In this document: positions 29,540-37,757 of the stretch, piece by piece
Position numbering within the stretch: position 1 is the first letter of the stretch
Layout: every line of letters begins with the position of its first letter
Source: an uncultured Eubacteriales bacterium
GTDB lineage: Bacteria; Bacillota; Clostridia; Peptostreptococcales; Anaerovoracaceae
NCBI GenBank assembly: GCA_902779185.1
Contig: CACZAM010000002.1
Location: forward strand, 100,356 to 164,355
Reading direction: 5' to 3'
Length of the DNA: 64,000 bases
Program-made: the position numbers and the translations under genes
Notes under the pieces: generated by a model
What the model saw: only the letters and a program-made list of their open reading frames with translations
What the model was told of the DNA's origin: nothing
Database searches by the model: none

Positions 29540-31273
29540 ATGACAAGATATAAGAATAATAATAAGAGGAGGGCGAAAGCCCCCGCTAAAGCGATACAAA
29601 AGAATAAGGAAAGGGTCAGGCCGCCTTTCAGGATAATTCCTCTCGGCGGTATGAAAGAGATAGGGAAAAACTGCACGCTCATTGAGTGCAATGATGAGAT
29701 TCTCATTATCGACTGCGGTTTTGCTTTCCCGGAATATGAAATGTTCGGAATCGACATAGTGATACCGGATTTCACATATCTCAAGGAAAACATGGAGAAG
29801 GTAAAGGGTCTGATCATAACTCACGGACACGAGGATCATATAGGAGGAATACCTTATCTTCTTCAGGAAATGAGTGTTCCGGTATATGCTTCGCCTCTGG
29901 CAATGGGTATGATAGAGCACAAGCTCGAGGAATATTATCTGAACTGCGAGGGGCATGTTATAAGATCGGGTGACAGATTCAGTATAGGATGCTTCTCGGT
30001 AGAAGCTATTCAGACCAATCACAGCATCGCTGATTCTCTGGCGTATTCGATAAAGTTCCCGGGAGGCCACGTAGTACATACCGGAGACTTCAAGATAGAT
30101 TATTCGCCGCTTGATGGCAAAGTGATCGATCTGAACAGATTTTCACAGCTTGGAGATCAGGGCGTAGACGTGCTGCTCTGTGACAGCACGAATGTAATGA
30201 GGAAGGGATATACGCCTTCTGAAGCGGTAGTAAGAAAGTCCATTGACGAGATATTCGACAATACCGAAAGAAGAATAATAATCGCCACATTCGCTTCGAA
30301 TGTACACCGCATCAAATATTTCATCGAAGCTTCCATGAAGCATCACAGAAGGATCGCGGTTTCAGGCAGATCGATGGAGAACCTTCTGGCTCTGTCCAAA
30401 AGCCTGGGTTATCTTAATGACATACCGGACTCAGTATTCGTGGATGTAAGCGAAGCAAGAAATATCGCTGACAACAGGATCACCATAATCACAACAGGAA
30501 GTCAGGGAGAGCCTATGAGCGCTCTGACGCGCATGGCCTATGACAACCATAAATCCATTAAGCTTAAGAAAAACGATGTAGTCGTATTCTCGTCATCGCC
30601 TATACCGGGCAATGAAAAAGTGATCTCTCAGATAGTCAACAGGCTTTACGAGAAAGAAGTGGATGTTGTACTTGCGTCTGCTATGGACGTACATGTATCC
30701 GGGCATGCTTCATCTGAGGAACTCAAGCTCATACATACGCTTATAAGGCCGAAATACTTCATACCTGCTCACGGAGAATACAGACATCTTGCGGAACACG
30801 CAAAACTCGCACAGGCGCTCGGGCAGTCAAAGAACAACATATTCATACTCGGAAACGGCGACGCGCTTGAGGTCAACGGCAGGGAGACGCATCTTGTAAG
30901 GGAATTCACTTCCGGCGAAGATGTAATGGTAGACGGATACGGAATAGGTGACGTAGGCAGCGTAGTACTCAAGGACAGGAAGAAACTTTCACAAGCCGGG
31001 CTTATCACCATATCGATAGCACTTGATTCGGCCACAGGCTCACTCATGGCGGAGCCGATCCTGAAAACAAAGGGATTCATATTCGTGGAAGAACACATGG
31101 ACCTTATAAGAGAGGCGATAAATGTCGTATACAATACGATTGGAAAGAGCACTTCGAAAGGAGCTCTTGATGAAGCATCTCTTACAAGAGCGATCAAGTC
31201 GGACATGAAGACTTTCATATATAATACGACAAAGAAAAGTCCTATGATAATACCTGTAATTCTTTACGTATAA
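29540..31273 (+). CDS. rnj: ribonuclease J
   Basis: RNase J has endonuclease and 5'-3' exonuclease activity in Firmicutes mRNA decay and rRNA maturation. The 577-residue protein has the beta-lactamase motif ITHGHEDHIGG, the VHTGDFKIDYSPLDG and LLCDSTNVMRKGYTPSE blocks, a beta-CASP domain and PAHGEYRHL. The N-terminus (about 30 residues) is strongly basic, KNNNKRRAKAPAKAIQKNK, which precedes the conserved FRIIPLGGMKEIGKN. No strong ribosome site precedes the ATG at 29540; an AGGAGGG sequence lies inside the first codons, so a later start is possible but would lose only the basic tail. Confidence 0.94.
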   Translation: MTRYKNNNKRRAKAPAKAIQKNKERVRPPFRIIPLGGMKEIGKNCTLIECNDEILIIDCGFAFPEYEMFGIDIVIPDFTYLKENMEKVKGLIITHGHEDHIGGIPYLLQEMSVPVYASPLAMGMIEHKLEEYYLNCEGHVIRSGDRFSIGCFSVEAIQTNHSIADSLAYSIKFPGGHVVHTGDFKIDYSPLDGKVIDLNRFSQLGDQGVDVLLCDSTNVMRKGYTPSEAVVRKSIDEIFDNTERRIIIATFASNVHRIKYFIEASMKHHRRIAVSGRSMENLLALSKSLGYLNDIPDSVFVDVSEARNIADNRITIITTGSQGEPMSALTRMAYDNHKSIKLKKNDVVVFSSSPIPGNEKVISQIVNRLYEKEVDVVLASAMDVHVSGHASSEELKLIHTLIRPKYFIPAHGEYRHLAEHAKLAQALGQSKNNIFILGNGDALEVNGRETHLVREFTSGEDVMVDGYGIGDVGSVVLKDRKKLSQAGLITISIALDSATGSLMAEPILKTKGFIFVEEHMDLIREAINVVYNTIGKSTSKGALDEASLTRAIKSDMKTFIYNTTKKSPMIIPVILYV

Positions 31274-31288
31274 AGGAGGTAAGCGATA

Positions 31289-31618
31289 ATGAATGTTTAT
31301 GACGAGGCTCACAGCCTTGCAAGAGCAATAAAGGAATCCAACGAGTTCAGGGAGTTCGACAGGATAAGAAAAGAAGTTGACAACGACAAGGAATGCGCTG
31401 AAATGCTTAAGGAACTGACAGAACTCCAGATGCAGCTCCAGACATTGCAGCTTACCGGTCAGCAGCCGGATAAGGATTTGTTTGCACGCTTCCAGAGTCT
31501 CAGCACAATGGTAATGACAAAACCTCTTGCTGCACAGTATATGCAGGCTCAGATGGCTATCGGCACAATGATGAATGATGTATTCAGCATTGTCGGAGAA
31601 GCTATAGCAGATAAATAA
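31289..31618 (+). CDS. YlbF/YmcA family protein
   Basis: The short helical protein (109 aa) MNVYDEAHSLARAIKESNEF belongs to the YlbF/YmcA/YheA family. In Bacillus YlbF, YmcA and YaaT form an Fe-S-containing complex that binds RNase Y and adjusts mRNA cleavage. It follows RNase J by 15 bases with a perfect AAAGGAGG site, so the association with mRNA decay is preserved in gene order. Which paralogue it corresponds to is unclear. The conserved cysteines of the Fe-S-binding members are not obvious (only C46). Confidence 0.85.
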   Translation: MNVYDEAHSLARAIKESNEFREFDRIRKEVDNDKECAEMLKELTELQMQLQTLQLTGQQPDKDLFARFQSLSTMVMTKPLAAQYMQAQMAIGTMMNDVFSIVGEAIADK

Positions 31619-31666
31619 AACAATAACAGTGTCAATATTTGCCGCATAAGCGGGGGAGGAGAAAAA

Positions 31667-32110
31667 ATGAAGAAGTTGGGAAGAGTGATTGGTTTATTCT
31701 GCGTATTACTGATGGTCCTTAGTCTGATGGCCGGCTGCGGTTCTGATACCAGCGAGGCCGTACAGGAAGAAGCACAGGAAGAAGTGCAGGAAGAAGTGCA
31801 GGACGCACAGGAAGAGGCGGTTGAGCTTGAGCAGGAAGCCGAAGAACAGGTAGAAGAAGCTGTACAGAGCGATGATTCTGCAGGCAGTGAAGCAAAAGAG
31901 ATCGGCGAGGATGCTGCCCTGAAAATCGCGCTGAAAGATGCAGGCCTGTCGAAATCTGAGGCAGAAAGAATAAAATGCGAACTCGATTATGACGATGGAC
32001 GTACTGAATATGAGATTGAATTCCATAAAGGAACAACAGAATACGAATATACAATAGATGCATTTTCAGGCGATATCCTGGAAAAAGATATCGATAATGA
32101 CAACGACTGA
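31667..32110 (+). CDS. lipoprotein with acidic linker and PepSY domain
   Basis: A lipoprotein signal peptide with lipobox LMAGC (cysteine at about residue 24) is followed by a linker of about 50 residues rich in Glu and Gln with short repeats (EEAQEEVQEEVQ). The C-terminal part (about 80-147) is a PepSY-type domain: EDAALKIALKDAGLSKSEA then YEIEFHKGTTEYEYTIDAFSGDILE. PepSY domains are found on secreted or surface proteins, often as inhibitors or chaperones of proteases; the target is unknown here. It has a GGGAGGAG site. It is a single gene between the ylbF-like gene and efp. The acidic linker resembles the insert in the P1 peptidase in composition only. Confidence 0.85.
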   Translation: MKKLGRVIGLFCVLLMVLSLMAGCGSDTSEAVQEEAQEEVQEEVQDAQEEAVELEQEAEEQVEEAVQSDDSAGSEAKEIGEDAALKIALKDAGLSKSEAERIKCELDYDDGRTEYEIEFHKGTTEYEYTIDAFSGDILEKDIDNDND

Positions 32111-32173
32111 TCCGGATAACAATTTAGTAGTTTATAATAATTTTTACATTTTCAATTTTAAGGAGAAACACCA

Positions 32174-32734
32174 ATGATCTATGCAAGTGACTTCAGAAAA
32201 GGTATTACTTTTGAGATGAACGGCGAACCTCATGTAGTGCTTGATTTTCAGCATGTAAAGCCGGGCAAGGGAGCTGCTTTTGTAAGAACGAAATACAGAA
32301 ACATCCTTACAGGTGCTACCCGTGAGGAAGCATTCAACCCTAACGACAAGTTCCCTAAAGCTCATATCGAAACCAAGCAGATGCAGTATCTCTATAATGA
32401 CGGAGAACTCTACTATTTCATGGATCAGGAGACTTATGATCAGGTTCCTCTGACATATGAGCTGGTCGAAGATGCCATCAAGTATATCCGCGAGAATGAT
32501 GTCGCTACAGTCAAATTCTATAAGGACAATGCATTCACCGTTGAAGCTCCTAACTTCGTAGACCTTGAGGTAGTAGAGACTGAACCGGGCGTAAAGGGCG
32601 ATACAGCAACTAACGTTACAAAGGCAGCTACAGTTGAGACAGGTGCTGTTATCCAGGTTCCTATCTTCATCAATGAAGGCGAGAGGATCCAGATCGATAC
32701 AAGATCGGGCGAATACCTCGGAAGATCCAAGTAG
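32174..32734 (+). CDS. efp: translation elongation factor P
   Basis: EF-P rescues ribosomes stalled at polyproline. The protein (186 aa) has the three expected domains. Domain I carries the loop [16 protein letters not shown] with K32 at the tip, the residue that is modified or 5-aminopentanolylated in other bacteria; no modification genes are seen in this window. The C-terminal signature is [20 protein letters not shown] strong AAGGAG site precedes it, and codon use is strongly biased (ATC, AAG, GGC), as expected for an abundant protein. MltG follows 9 bases later. Confidence 0.97.
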   Translation: MIYASDFRKGITFEMNGEPHVVLDFQHVKPGKGAAFVRTKYRNILTGATREEAFNPNDKFPKAHIETKQMQYLYNDGELYYFMDQETYDQVPLTYELVEDAIKYIRENDVATVKFYKDNAFTVEAPNFVDLEVVETEPGVKGDTATNVTKAATVETGAVIQVPIFINEGERIQIDTRSGEYLGRSK

Positions 32735-32743
32735 GAGACTCAT

Positions 32744-33778
32744 TTGAAAGAAGACTCTAAGAGCATCAAGCGTTTTCACAGACCGCTGCTGATCATCACA
32801 GTACTCATATTGCTGTCAGTACTTGTCCAGTGGTATGTATCCATGATGTCCAAACCTTATGACAGAACGCGTACGACCTACGCGGATTTTGTCGTAGAAG
32901 AAGGAGAAGGACTGAGTGAAATCGCAGTGAATCTTGATGAGCAGAAATTCATTAAGAGTGCATCGCAGTTCGAGACACTGGGAAAACTTACCTTTGCAAA
33001 GGATTTCAAGCCCGGTACTTACTATCTGTCTCCTTCCATGGACTCGTTAAGCATATTGAGAACTCTCCAGAGCGGACTGACCACATCAAAGGGATTCACA
33101 GTGCCTGCAGGCTATACGATAAAACAGCTTGCCACTGCCCTGGACAGGGACGGACTGGCAGACAAGGACGAGTTCCTCAAAGCTGCCGCTTCACCGGATC
33201 TCGTGAAACTTGATGTCCTGGGAGAAAACCCGGAAGGACTGAAAGGCGCGGATCTTATTGAAGGATTTCTTCTTCCGGGCGAATACACTCTTTCTGCGGA
33301 CGCGGATGAAACCATGATGATAATCATGATGCTCGATGCGTTCGGGAATTTCTATGATGAAGACTGCAGCGCCAGGGCAGACGAGCTTGGCATTACGACC
33401 AGGCAGCTCCTGGTAATGGCTTCGATGATCGAAAAGGAGACCTCTGTAGACAAGGAGAGAGCGACCATATCGGGAGTCATTCACAACCGGATCAACATGG
33501 AACTCATAAGTGTTGATGAGCTTCCGGATAAGCCGCTTTGTTCACCGAGCAGGGAATCCATTATGGCTGCTCTGTATCCGGAGGAGCATGAATATACATT
33601 TTATGTGCTCAACAGCTCGCTTGACGGAACGCATAAGTTCACTGCTGATGAAGATGAATATGATACGTGGCTTGAAGAGTACGAAGATGCTGTAAAAGCC
33701 GCGTCTGAAGAAGCCGAAGAGACTGAGGAGACTGAAGGAGCCGGAGACGGCACCGAAAACGAAGGCGGCGACGAATGA
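32744..33778 (+). CDS. mltG: endolytic murein transglycosylase MltG
   Basis: MltG cuts nascent peptidoglycan strands at the membrane. The start is TTG at 32744 with GGAG 5-9 bases upstream. The protein (344 aa) has a short cytoplasmic end, one membrane helix (about 12-32: LLIITVLILLSVLVQWYV), a LysM-like region (GLSEIAVNLDEQKFI) and the YceG catalytic domain with LIEGFLLPGEYTL and MIEKETSVDKERATISGVIHNR, with catalytic Glu at about 230. The tail is very rich in Glu (EEAEETEETEGAG). It overlaps the methyltransferase by 4 bases. In Bacillus the orthologue yrrL heads yrrLMNO, the same order as here. Confidence 0.92.
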   Translation: MKEDSKSIKRFHRPLLIITVLILLSVLVQWYVSMMSKPYDRTRTTYADFVVEEGEGLSEIAVNLDEQKFIKSASQFETLGKLTFAKDFKPGTYYLSPSMDSLSILRTLQSGLTTSKGFTVPAGYTIKQLATALDRDGLADKDEFLKAAASPDLVKLDVLGENPEGLKGADLIEGFLLPGEYTLSADADETMMIIMMLDAFGNFYDEDCSARADELGITTRQLLVMASMIEKETSVDKERATISGVIHNRINMELISVDELPDKPLCSPSRESIMAALYPEEHEYTFYVLNSSLDGTHKFTADEDEYDTWLEEYEDAVKAASEEAEETEETEGAGDGTENEGGDE

Positions 33779-34452
33779 AATATGTAAGGGACATTTCTTT
33801 CAAGGATTTTGTTGACAGCCAGCACAAGGCCGTGGATGAAGATCTTGCGGAACTCAGGTGTTCCAACGAATCTGAAAGCGTTCCGCTTATTTTTACTGAG
33901 ACAGAGGAGATTCTGGGACTTCTTATTGATCTGACACATCCGGCAAAGATACTGGAGATAGGAACCGCCCACGGATACTCAGCTCTCTTTTTCGCAAAGA
34001 AACTTCCTGATGCCCGCATTACTACAATTGAGCGGAATCCTGTCATGGTTGAAGCCGCGCGGGCTGAATTCACTTCCAGAAAGGAAGGGGAGCGTATAGA
34101 CTTCAGGACAGGTGACGCTGCTGAAATACTGGATGAGCTTGTATCGGAACTGAAGTATGCCGTTGAATCTGAAAAATATGATTTCGTATTCATCGATGCG
34201 GCAAAGAGCCATTACAGGGAATTCTTCGAAGCTGCTGAAAAGATATGCACTAAGGATGCCCTGATAGTCTGTGACAATATTCTTCTCAGCGGATGGATCG
34301 TGGAGGCTGAAGGCAAGGACGCGAAGCGCCACAGAACGAGCATCAAATACATGAAGCAGTTTCTCGGATATCTTCACAGCCGTGATGATCTGGAGGTATC
34401 CATACTTACCGGAGCAGACGGACTGGCGATAATCAGATTTATAAATGAATAG
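33775..34452 (+). CDS. trmR: O-methyltransferase TrmR (tRNA 5-hydroxyuridine methyltransferase type)
   Basis: The protein (225 aa) is a class I SAM methyltransferase of the COMT/YrrM family: ILEIGTAHGYSALFFAKKLP (motif I), ITTIERNP, DFVFIDAAKSHYREFFE and DNILLSGWI. In Bacillus the YrrM enzyme (TrmR) methylates 5-hydroxyuridine 34 of tRNA to 5-methoxyuridine. The adjoining downstream gene is a U32 peptidase-like protein, matching the Bacillus order mltG-trmR-trhP, so the same tRNA role is likely. It overlaps both neighbours by 4-8 bases. Confidence 0.85.
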   Translation: MKYVRDISFKDFVDSQHKAVDEDLAELRCSNESESVPLIFTETEEILGLLIDLTHPAKILEIGTAHGYSALFFAKKLPDARITTIERNPVMVEAARAEFTSRKEGERIDFRTGDAAEILDELVSELKYAVESEKYDFVFIDAAKSHYREFFEAAEKICTKDALIVCDNILLSGWIVEAEGKDAKRHRTSIKYMKQFLGYLHSRDDLEVSILTGADGLAIIRFINE

Positions 34453-35683
34453 AGAAAACAAACCAAAACTTGAATTACTTGCCCCTGCGGGGGACATGGA
34501 AAAACTGAAAACTGCCGTCAGGTTCGGAGCTGACGCCGTCTATTTCGGCGGCGAAATGTTCAGCCTCAGAGCCGGAGCCGGCAATTTTACCGTGCCTGAG
34601 ATAGAAGAGGCGATGGAATGGCTGCATGCCAATAACGCCAAGGGATATATGACCATAAACATATACCCTCACAACGACGATATTTTGCCTCTGAAGGATT
34701 ATATCGGCAAAATAAAGCATATTCCCGTCGATGCGTTCCTCGTGTCTGATCCGGGAGTTATGGGACTTATACGGGAGCAGATACCCGGCGCCGAAATTCA
34801 TCTGTCGACACAGGCAAACACAACAAATTACCTGACAGCGCGCTTCTGGGCATCACAGGGAGTCAAGAGGATAGTATGCGCCCGCGAGATGAGTCTTGAA
34901 GAGATAAAGGTGATGAGGGCGGAACTTCCTGATGACATAGAGATAGAATCCTTCATACACGGCGCAATGTGCATCTCGTATTCGGGCAGATGTCTTCTCA
35001 GCAATTTCATGGCCGGAAGAGACGCCAATCGCGGAGCGTGCACACATCCGTGCAGATGGAAATACGCGCTGGTTGAAGAACAGAGACCGGGCCAGTACTA
35101 TCCGGTCGAAGAAGACGGATACGGCAGCTACATACTCAATTCGCGCGATCTGTGCATGATAGACCATATACCGGATCTCGCTGAAGCAGGCGTCTATTCT
35201 CTGAAAATAGAAGGGCGCATGAAATCGATGTACTATGTGGCCACGGTTGTAACGGCTTACAGGGCTGCCATAGACGCGTATCTCAGCGATCCTGAGAATT
35301 ACGTGTTCAACACTAAGTATTACGACGAGCTGTGCAAGGCGAGCCACAGGGAATTCACCCACGGGTTCTACTATAACAAGCCGACTGACAAGGATCAGAA
35401 TTATCTGACAAGCGATTATACAAGGGACTATTCGTTCATAGGTCTTGTCAGAGAGACGGATGATACCACGGGACTGACGACGGTAGAGCAGAGGAACAAG
35501 TTCTCGGTAGGGGATACCGTTGAGATCTTCGGACCGTATACTCTGTATTACGAAGAGACTATACGCGAGATGTACGATGAGGAAGGCAATCCTGTAGAGA
35601 GCGCGCCGCATCCTCAGCAGATACTGCGCATACGCTTTGAACGCATACCTGAAGAAGGGTTTATATTACGCAAAAAGAAGTAA
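34445..35683 (+). CDS. trhP: U32 family protein, TrhP-like tRNA 5-hydroxyuridine synthesis factor
   Basis: U32 proteins of the TrhP/RlhA group hydroxylate RNA pyrimidines with help of prephenate and an Fe-S cluster. The protein (412 aa) starts KPKLELLAPAGDMEKLKTAV and has the U32 signature ESFIHGAMCISYSGRCLLSN followed by RGACTHPCRW, with conserved cysteines likely to bind the cluster. The order mltG-trmR-this gene mirrors Bacillus yrrL-yrrM-yrrN/O, so I infer TrhP function: it would make ho5U34 and TrmR would methylate it. Bacillus has two tandem U32 genes; only one is present here. It ends 10 bases before the CorC-like gene. Confidence 0.82.
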   Translation: MNRENKPKLELLAPAGDMEKLKTAVRFGADAVYFGGEMFSLRAGAGNFTVPEIEEAMEWLHANNAKGYMTINIYPHNDDILPLKDYIGKIKHIPVDAFLVSDPGVMGLIREQIPGAEIHLSTQANTTNYLTARFWASQGVKRIVCAREMSLEEIKVMRAELPDDIEIESFIHGAMCISYSGRCLLSNFMAGRDANRGACTHPCRWKYALVEEQRPGQYYPVEEDGYGSYILNSRDLCMIDHIPDLAEAGVYSLKIEGRMKSMYYVATVVTAYRAAIDAYLSDPENYVFNTKYYDELCKASHREFTHGFYYNKPTDKDQNYLTSDYTRDYSFIGLVRETDDTTGLTTVEQRNKFSVGDTVEIFGPYTLYYEETIREMYDEEGNPVESAPHPQQILRIRFERIPEEGFILRKKK

Positions 35684-35693
35684 GGAGAAAAAA

Positions 35694-37043
35694 ATGGAAG
35701 ACGGCAGTTTACCCTCTTATTTGTTTCTGATACTGATCATTCTTATCATGGTTTTCAACGGCCTTGTGGTAGCCTGCAAGCGGGCTCTCGACTACATAGA
35801 CCGTAACGTGATCAAGGATATGCTCGAAGATGAGCCTGATAATAAGAAGCTGCAGACAGTTACGCAATTCCTGTCCAAGCCATCGAAATATCACTACGCC
35901 GATCACGCGGCAAGTTTCATAAGCATCATATTGTGTTTCATCCTGTTCAATATCCTGATGCTTATAACAGATCTTTCTCACGCACAGTCCGATGGTTTCG
36001 GGTTTTATAAGGACGGATTCGGAATGCTGGTGCTTCTGCTGTGCAACCTTGGGTTTTACATCGTATACACTGCACTTTCCGACATACTGCCTAAGAAGCT
36101 CGCAGCACAGTCCAGTGAAGCTGTAGGAATAGGTCTTATAGGATTCCAGAAGTTCATATATATCATTACACTTCCGCTGGTATGGATCTGCAGGAGCATA
36201 GCGAACCTGATCCTCCGCATAATGGGCAAGAAAGTGGATGTGGATGATTCGTACTTCTCGGAAGACAAGGTAATGTCGATGCTCGACAGAGGCCAGGAAT
36301 CCGGTGAAATCAAGGAAGAAGGCCGCAAGATGATAGACTCGATATTCGAGTTTGACGACCTTCTTGCATATGAGATCATGACCCCGCGTACTGATGTGTT
36401 CATGTTCGACCTTGACGACGACAGAAGCGAGTATTTTGAAGAGCTCATGGAGCTCACTCATTCAAGGATCCCTGTATATAAGGGCGATCCGGACAACATC
36501 GTAGGTATACTGCACATTAAAGATTATCTTTACAACGCCACAAAGAAGGGCTTCGATAATGTGGATATAAAGAAGCTTCTCAGGCCGGCGTATTTTGTAC
36601 CTGAGACCAAGAATATCGATTCGCTGTTCAGAGAATTGCAGATAGAGAAGCAGCATCTCGCAATACTTATCGACGAATACGGCGGTTTCAGCGGCATCGT
36701 GTCTGTTGAGGACATAATCGAGCAGATCGTTGGTGATATAGACGATGAGTTTGACGAAGAAGACCGTGTAATTGAACAAGTTAACGATACTACGTTTATC
36801 GTTGACGGCAATGTATATCTCGATGATCTCGAGGAAGAGACCGGTGTTGAGCTCGAATCCGAGACAAGCGAGACCATCGGAGGCTTTATAATCGACCTCA
36901 TGGGTGAGATTCCAAGGGAAAAAGTCAGATACAAGCCTATACCCTATGAAGATTACGACTTTACGATCCTGTCAGTTAAGGACCGCAGGATAGAAAAGAT
37001 ACGCATAGAGAAAATGGAGAGAGAGGAAGACTCTGATGAGTGA
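35694..37043 (+). CDS. CNNM/HlyC-CorC family membrane protein with CBS domains
   Basis: I choose the ATG at 35694 (449 aa), which has AAGGAGAAAA just before it; an in-frame ATG at 35637 lies inside the previous gene. The N-terminal half has four predicted membrane helices (DUF21/CNNM: LILIILIMVFNGLVVACKR, FISIILCFILFNILMLI and others). Two CBS domains follow (YEIMTPRTDVFMFDL to DNIVGILHIKDYL, and ILIDEYGGFSGIVSVEDIIEQIVGDI), then a CorC/HlyC transporter-associated domain (FIVDGNVYLDDLEEETG). Members are linked to magnesium or cobalt export. It overlaps the next gene by 8 bases. Confidence 0.88.
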   Translation: MEDGSLPSYLFLILIILIMVFNGLVVACKRALDYIDRNVIKDMLEDEPDNKKLQTVTQFLSKPSKYHYADHAASFISIILCFILFNILMLITDLSHAQSDGFGFYKDGFGMLVLLLCNLGFYIVYTALSDILPKKLAAQSSEAVGIGLIGFQKFIYIITLPLVWICRSIANLILRIMGKKVDVDDSYFSEDKVMSMLDRGQESGEIKEEGRKMIDSIFEFDDLLAYEIMTPRTDVFMFDLDDDRSEYFEELMELTHSRIPVYKGDPDNIVGILHIKDYLYNATKKGFDNVDIKKLLRPAYFVPETKNIDSLFRELQIEKQHLAILIDEYGGFSGIVSVEDIIEQIVGDIDDEFDEEDRVIEQVNDTTFIVDGNVYLDDLEEETGVELESETSETIGGFIIDLMGEIPREKVRYKPIPYEDYDFTILSVKDRRIEKIRIEKMEREEDSDE

Positions 37044-37362
37044 TTCTGTTGATCTGGTCGAACTGGTTGAAAAAGATATCATTTCTTTTGACGCCGTCAG
37101 CAGATTCCCGGATCCGGGATTTAGTGAAAATATCCAGAAAGTCATAGGAATGGATGTACAGAACCCGGGGATCAAGGTAAGTGAGGATGACGGCGTACTG
37201 ACGATCAACTGCGAGATAATCGTTTACTTCGGAGTGAACATACCTCAGCTTTGTTATGACATACAGTCGAGAGTCAAAAGAGACATCGAGGAAAAGACAG
37301 ACTTTACTGTAAAAGCGGTAAACATACGTGTTGAAGGTCTGGACAAGAAGGAGAAGAATTGA
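37036..37362 (+). CDS. Asp23/Gls24 family protein (YqhY-like)
   Basis: The 108-residue protein contains the Asp23 fold pattern GVLTINCEIIVYFGVNIPQLCYDIQSRVKRDIEEKT. The orthologue yqhY sits before nusB in Bacillus and many Firmicutes, where it has been linked to control of acetyl-CoA carboxylase and lipid synthesis; here too nusB follows with a 4-base overlap. It is shorter than YqhY (about 135 aa). Confidence 0.82.
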   Translation: MSDSVDLVELVEKDIISFDAVSRFPDPGFSENIQKVIGMDVQNPGIKVSEDDGVLTINCEIIVYFGVNIPQLCYDIQSRVKRDIEEKTDFTVKAVNIRVEGLDKKEKN

Positions 37363-37751
37363 AAAGAGAAGATATCAGGGAAATAACGATGCAGCTCGTT
37401 TATCAGATGGATATGACGGACGATTTCACGGTTGCCGATCTTTCCATTATCGACGAGAACGTCAAAGCGGCAGGCAAAAAGCAGGCTGCCGAAACTCTTA
37501 CCGCGGTTCAGGACCACCATGAGGAGATCGATGAGATGATCAGCAAGAACCTTGATAAGTGGTCGATAGAAAGGATCGCCAAGACGGATCTTGCCATTCT
37601 GAGGACAGCTGTTGCGGAAATGCTTTATGTAGGGAGCATACCTGTAAGCGTTTCCATTAACGAAGCCGTAAATCTGGCCAAAAAGTACGGTGATGACAGA
37701 TCATACGCTTTCATCAATTCCGTACTGGGAAAGATCTCACGCAGCATTTAG
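37359..37751 (+). CDS. nusB: transcription antitermination factor NusB
   Basis: NusB with S10 binds boxA of rRNA leaders and supports antitermination. The protein (130 aa) has REITMQLVYQMDM at the N-terminus and the C-terminal signature AKTDLAILRTAVAEMLY...VSINEAVNLAKKYG, then SYAFINSVLGKI. It lies within the Asp23-nusB-(TsaD paralogue)-xseA-xseB-ispA-tlyA cluster. TTG start at 37359 overlaps the preceding stop. Confidence 0.95.
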   Translation: MKREDIREITMQLVYQMDMTDDFTVADLSIIDENVKAAGKKQAAETLTAVQDHHEEIDEMISKNLDKWSIERIAKTDLAILRTAVAEMLYVGSIPVSVSINEAVNLAKKYGDDRSYAFINSVLGKISRSI

Positions 37752-37757
37752 TTTAGT

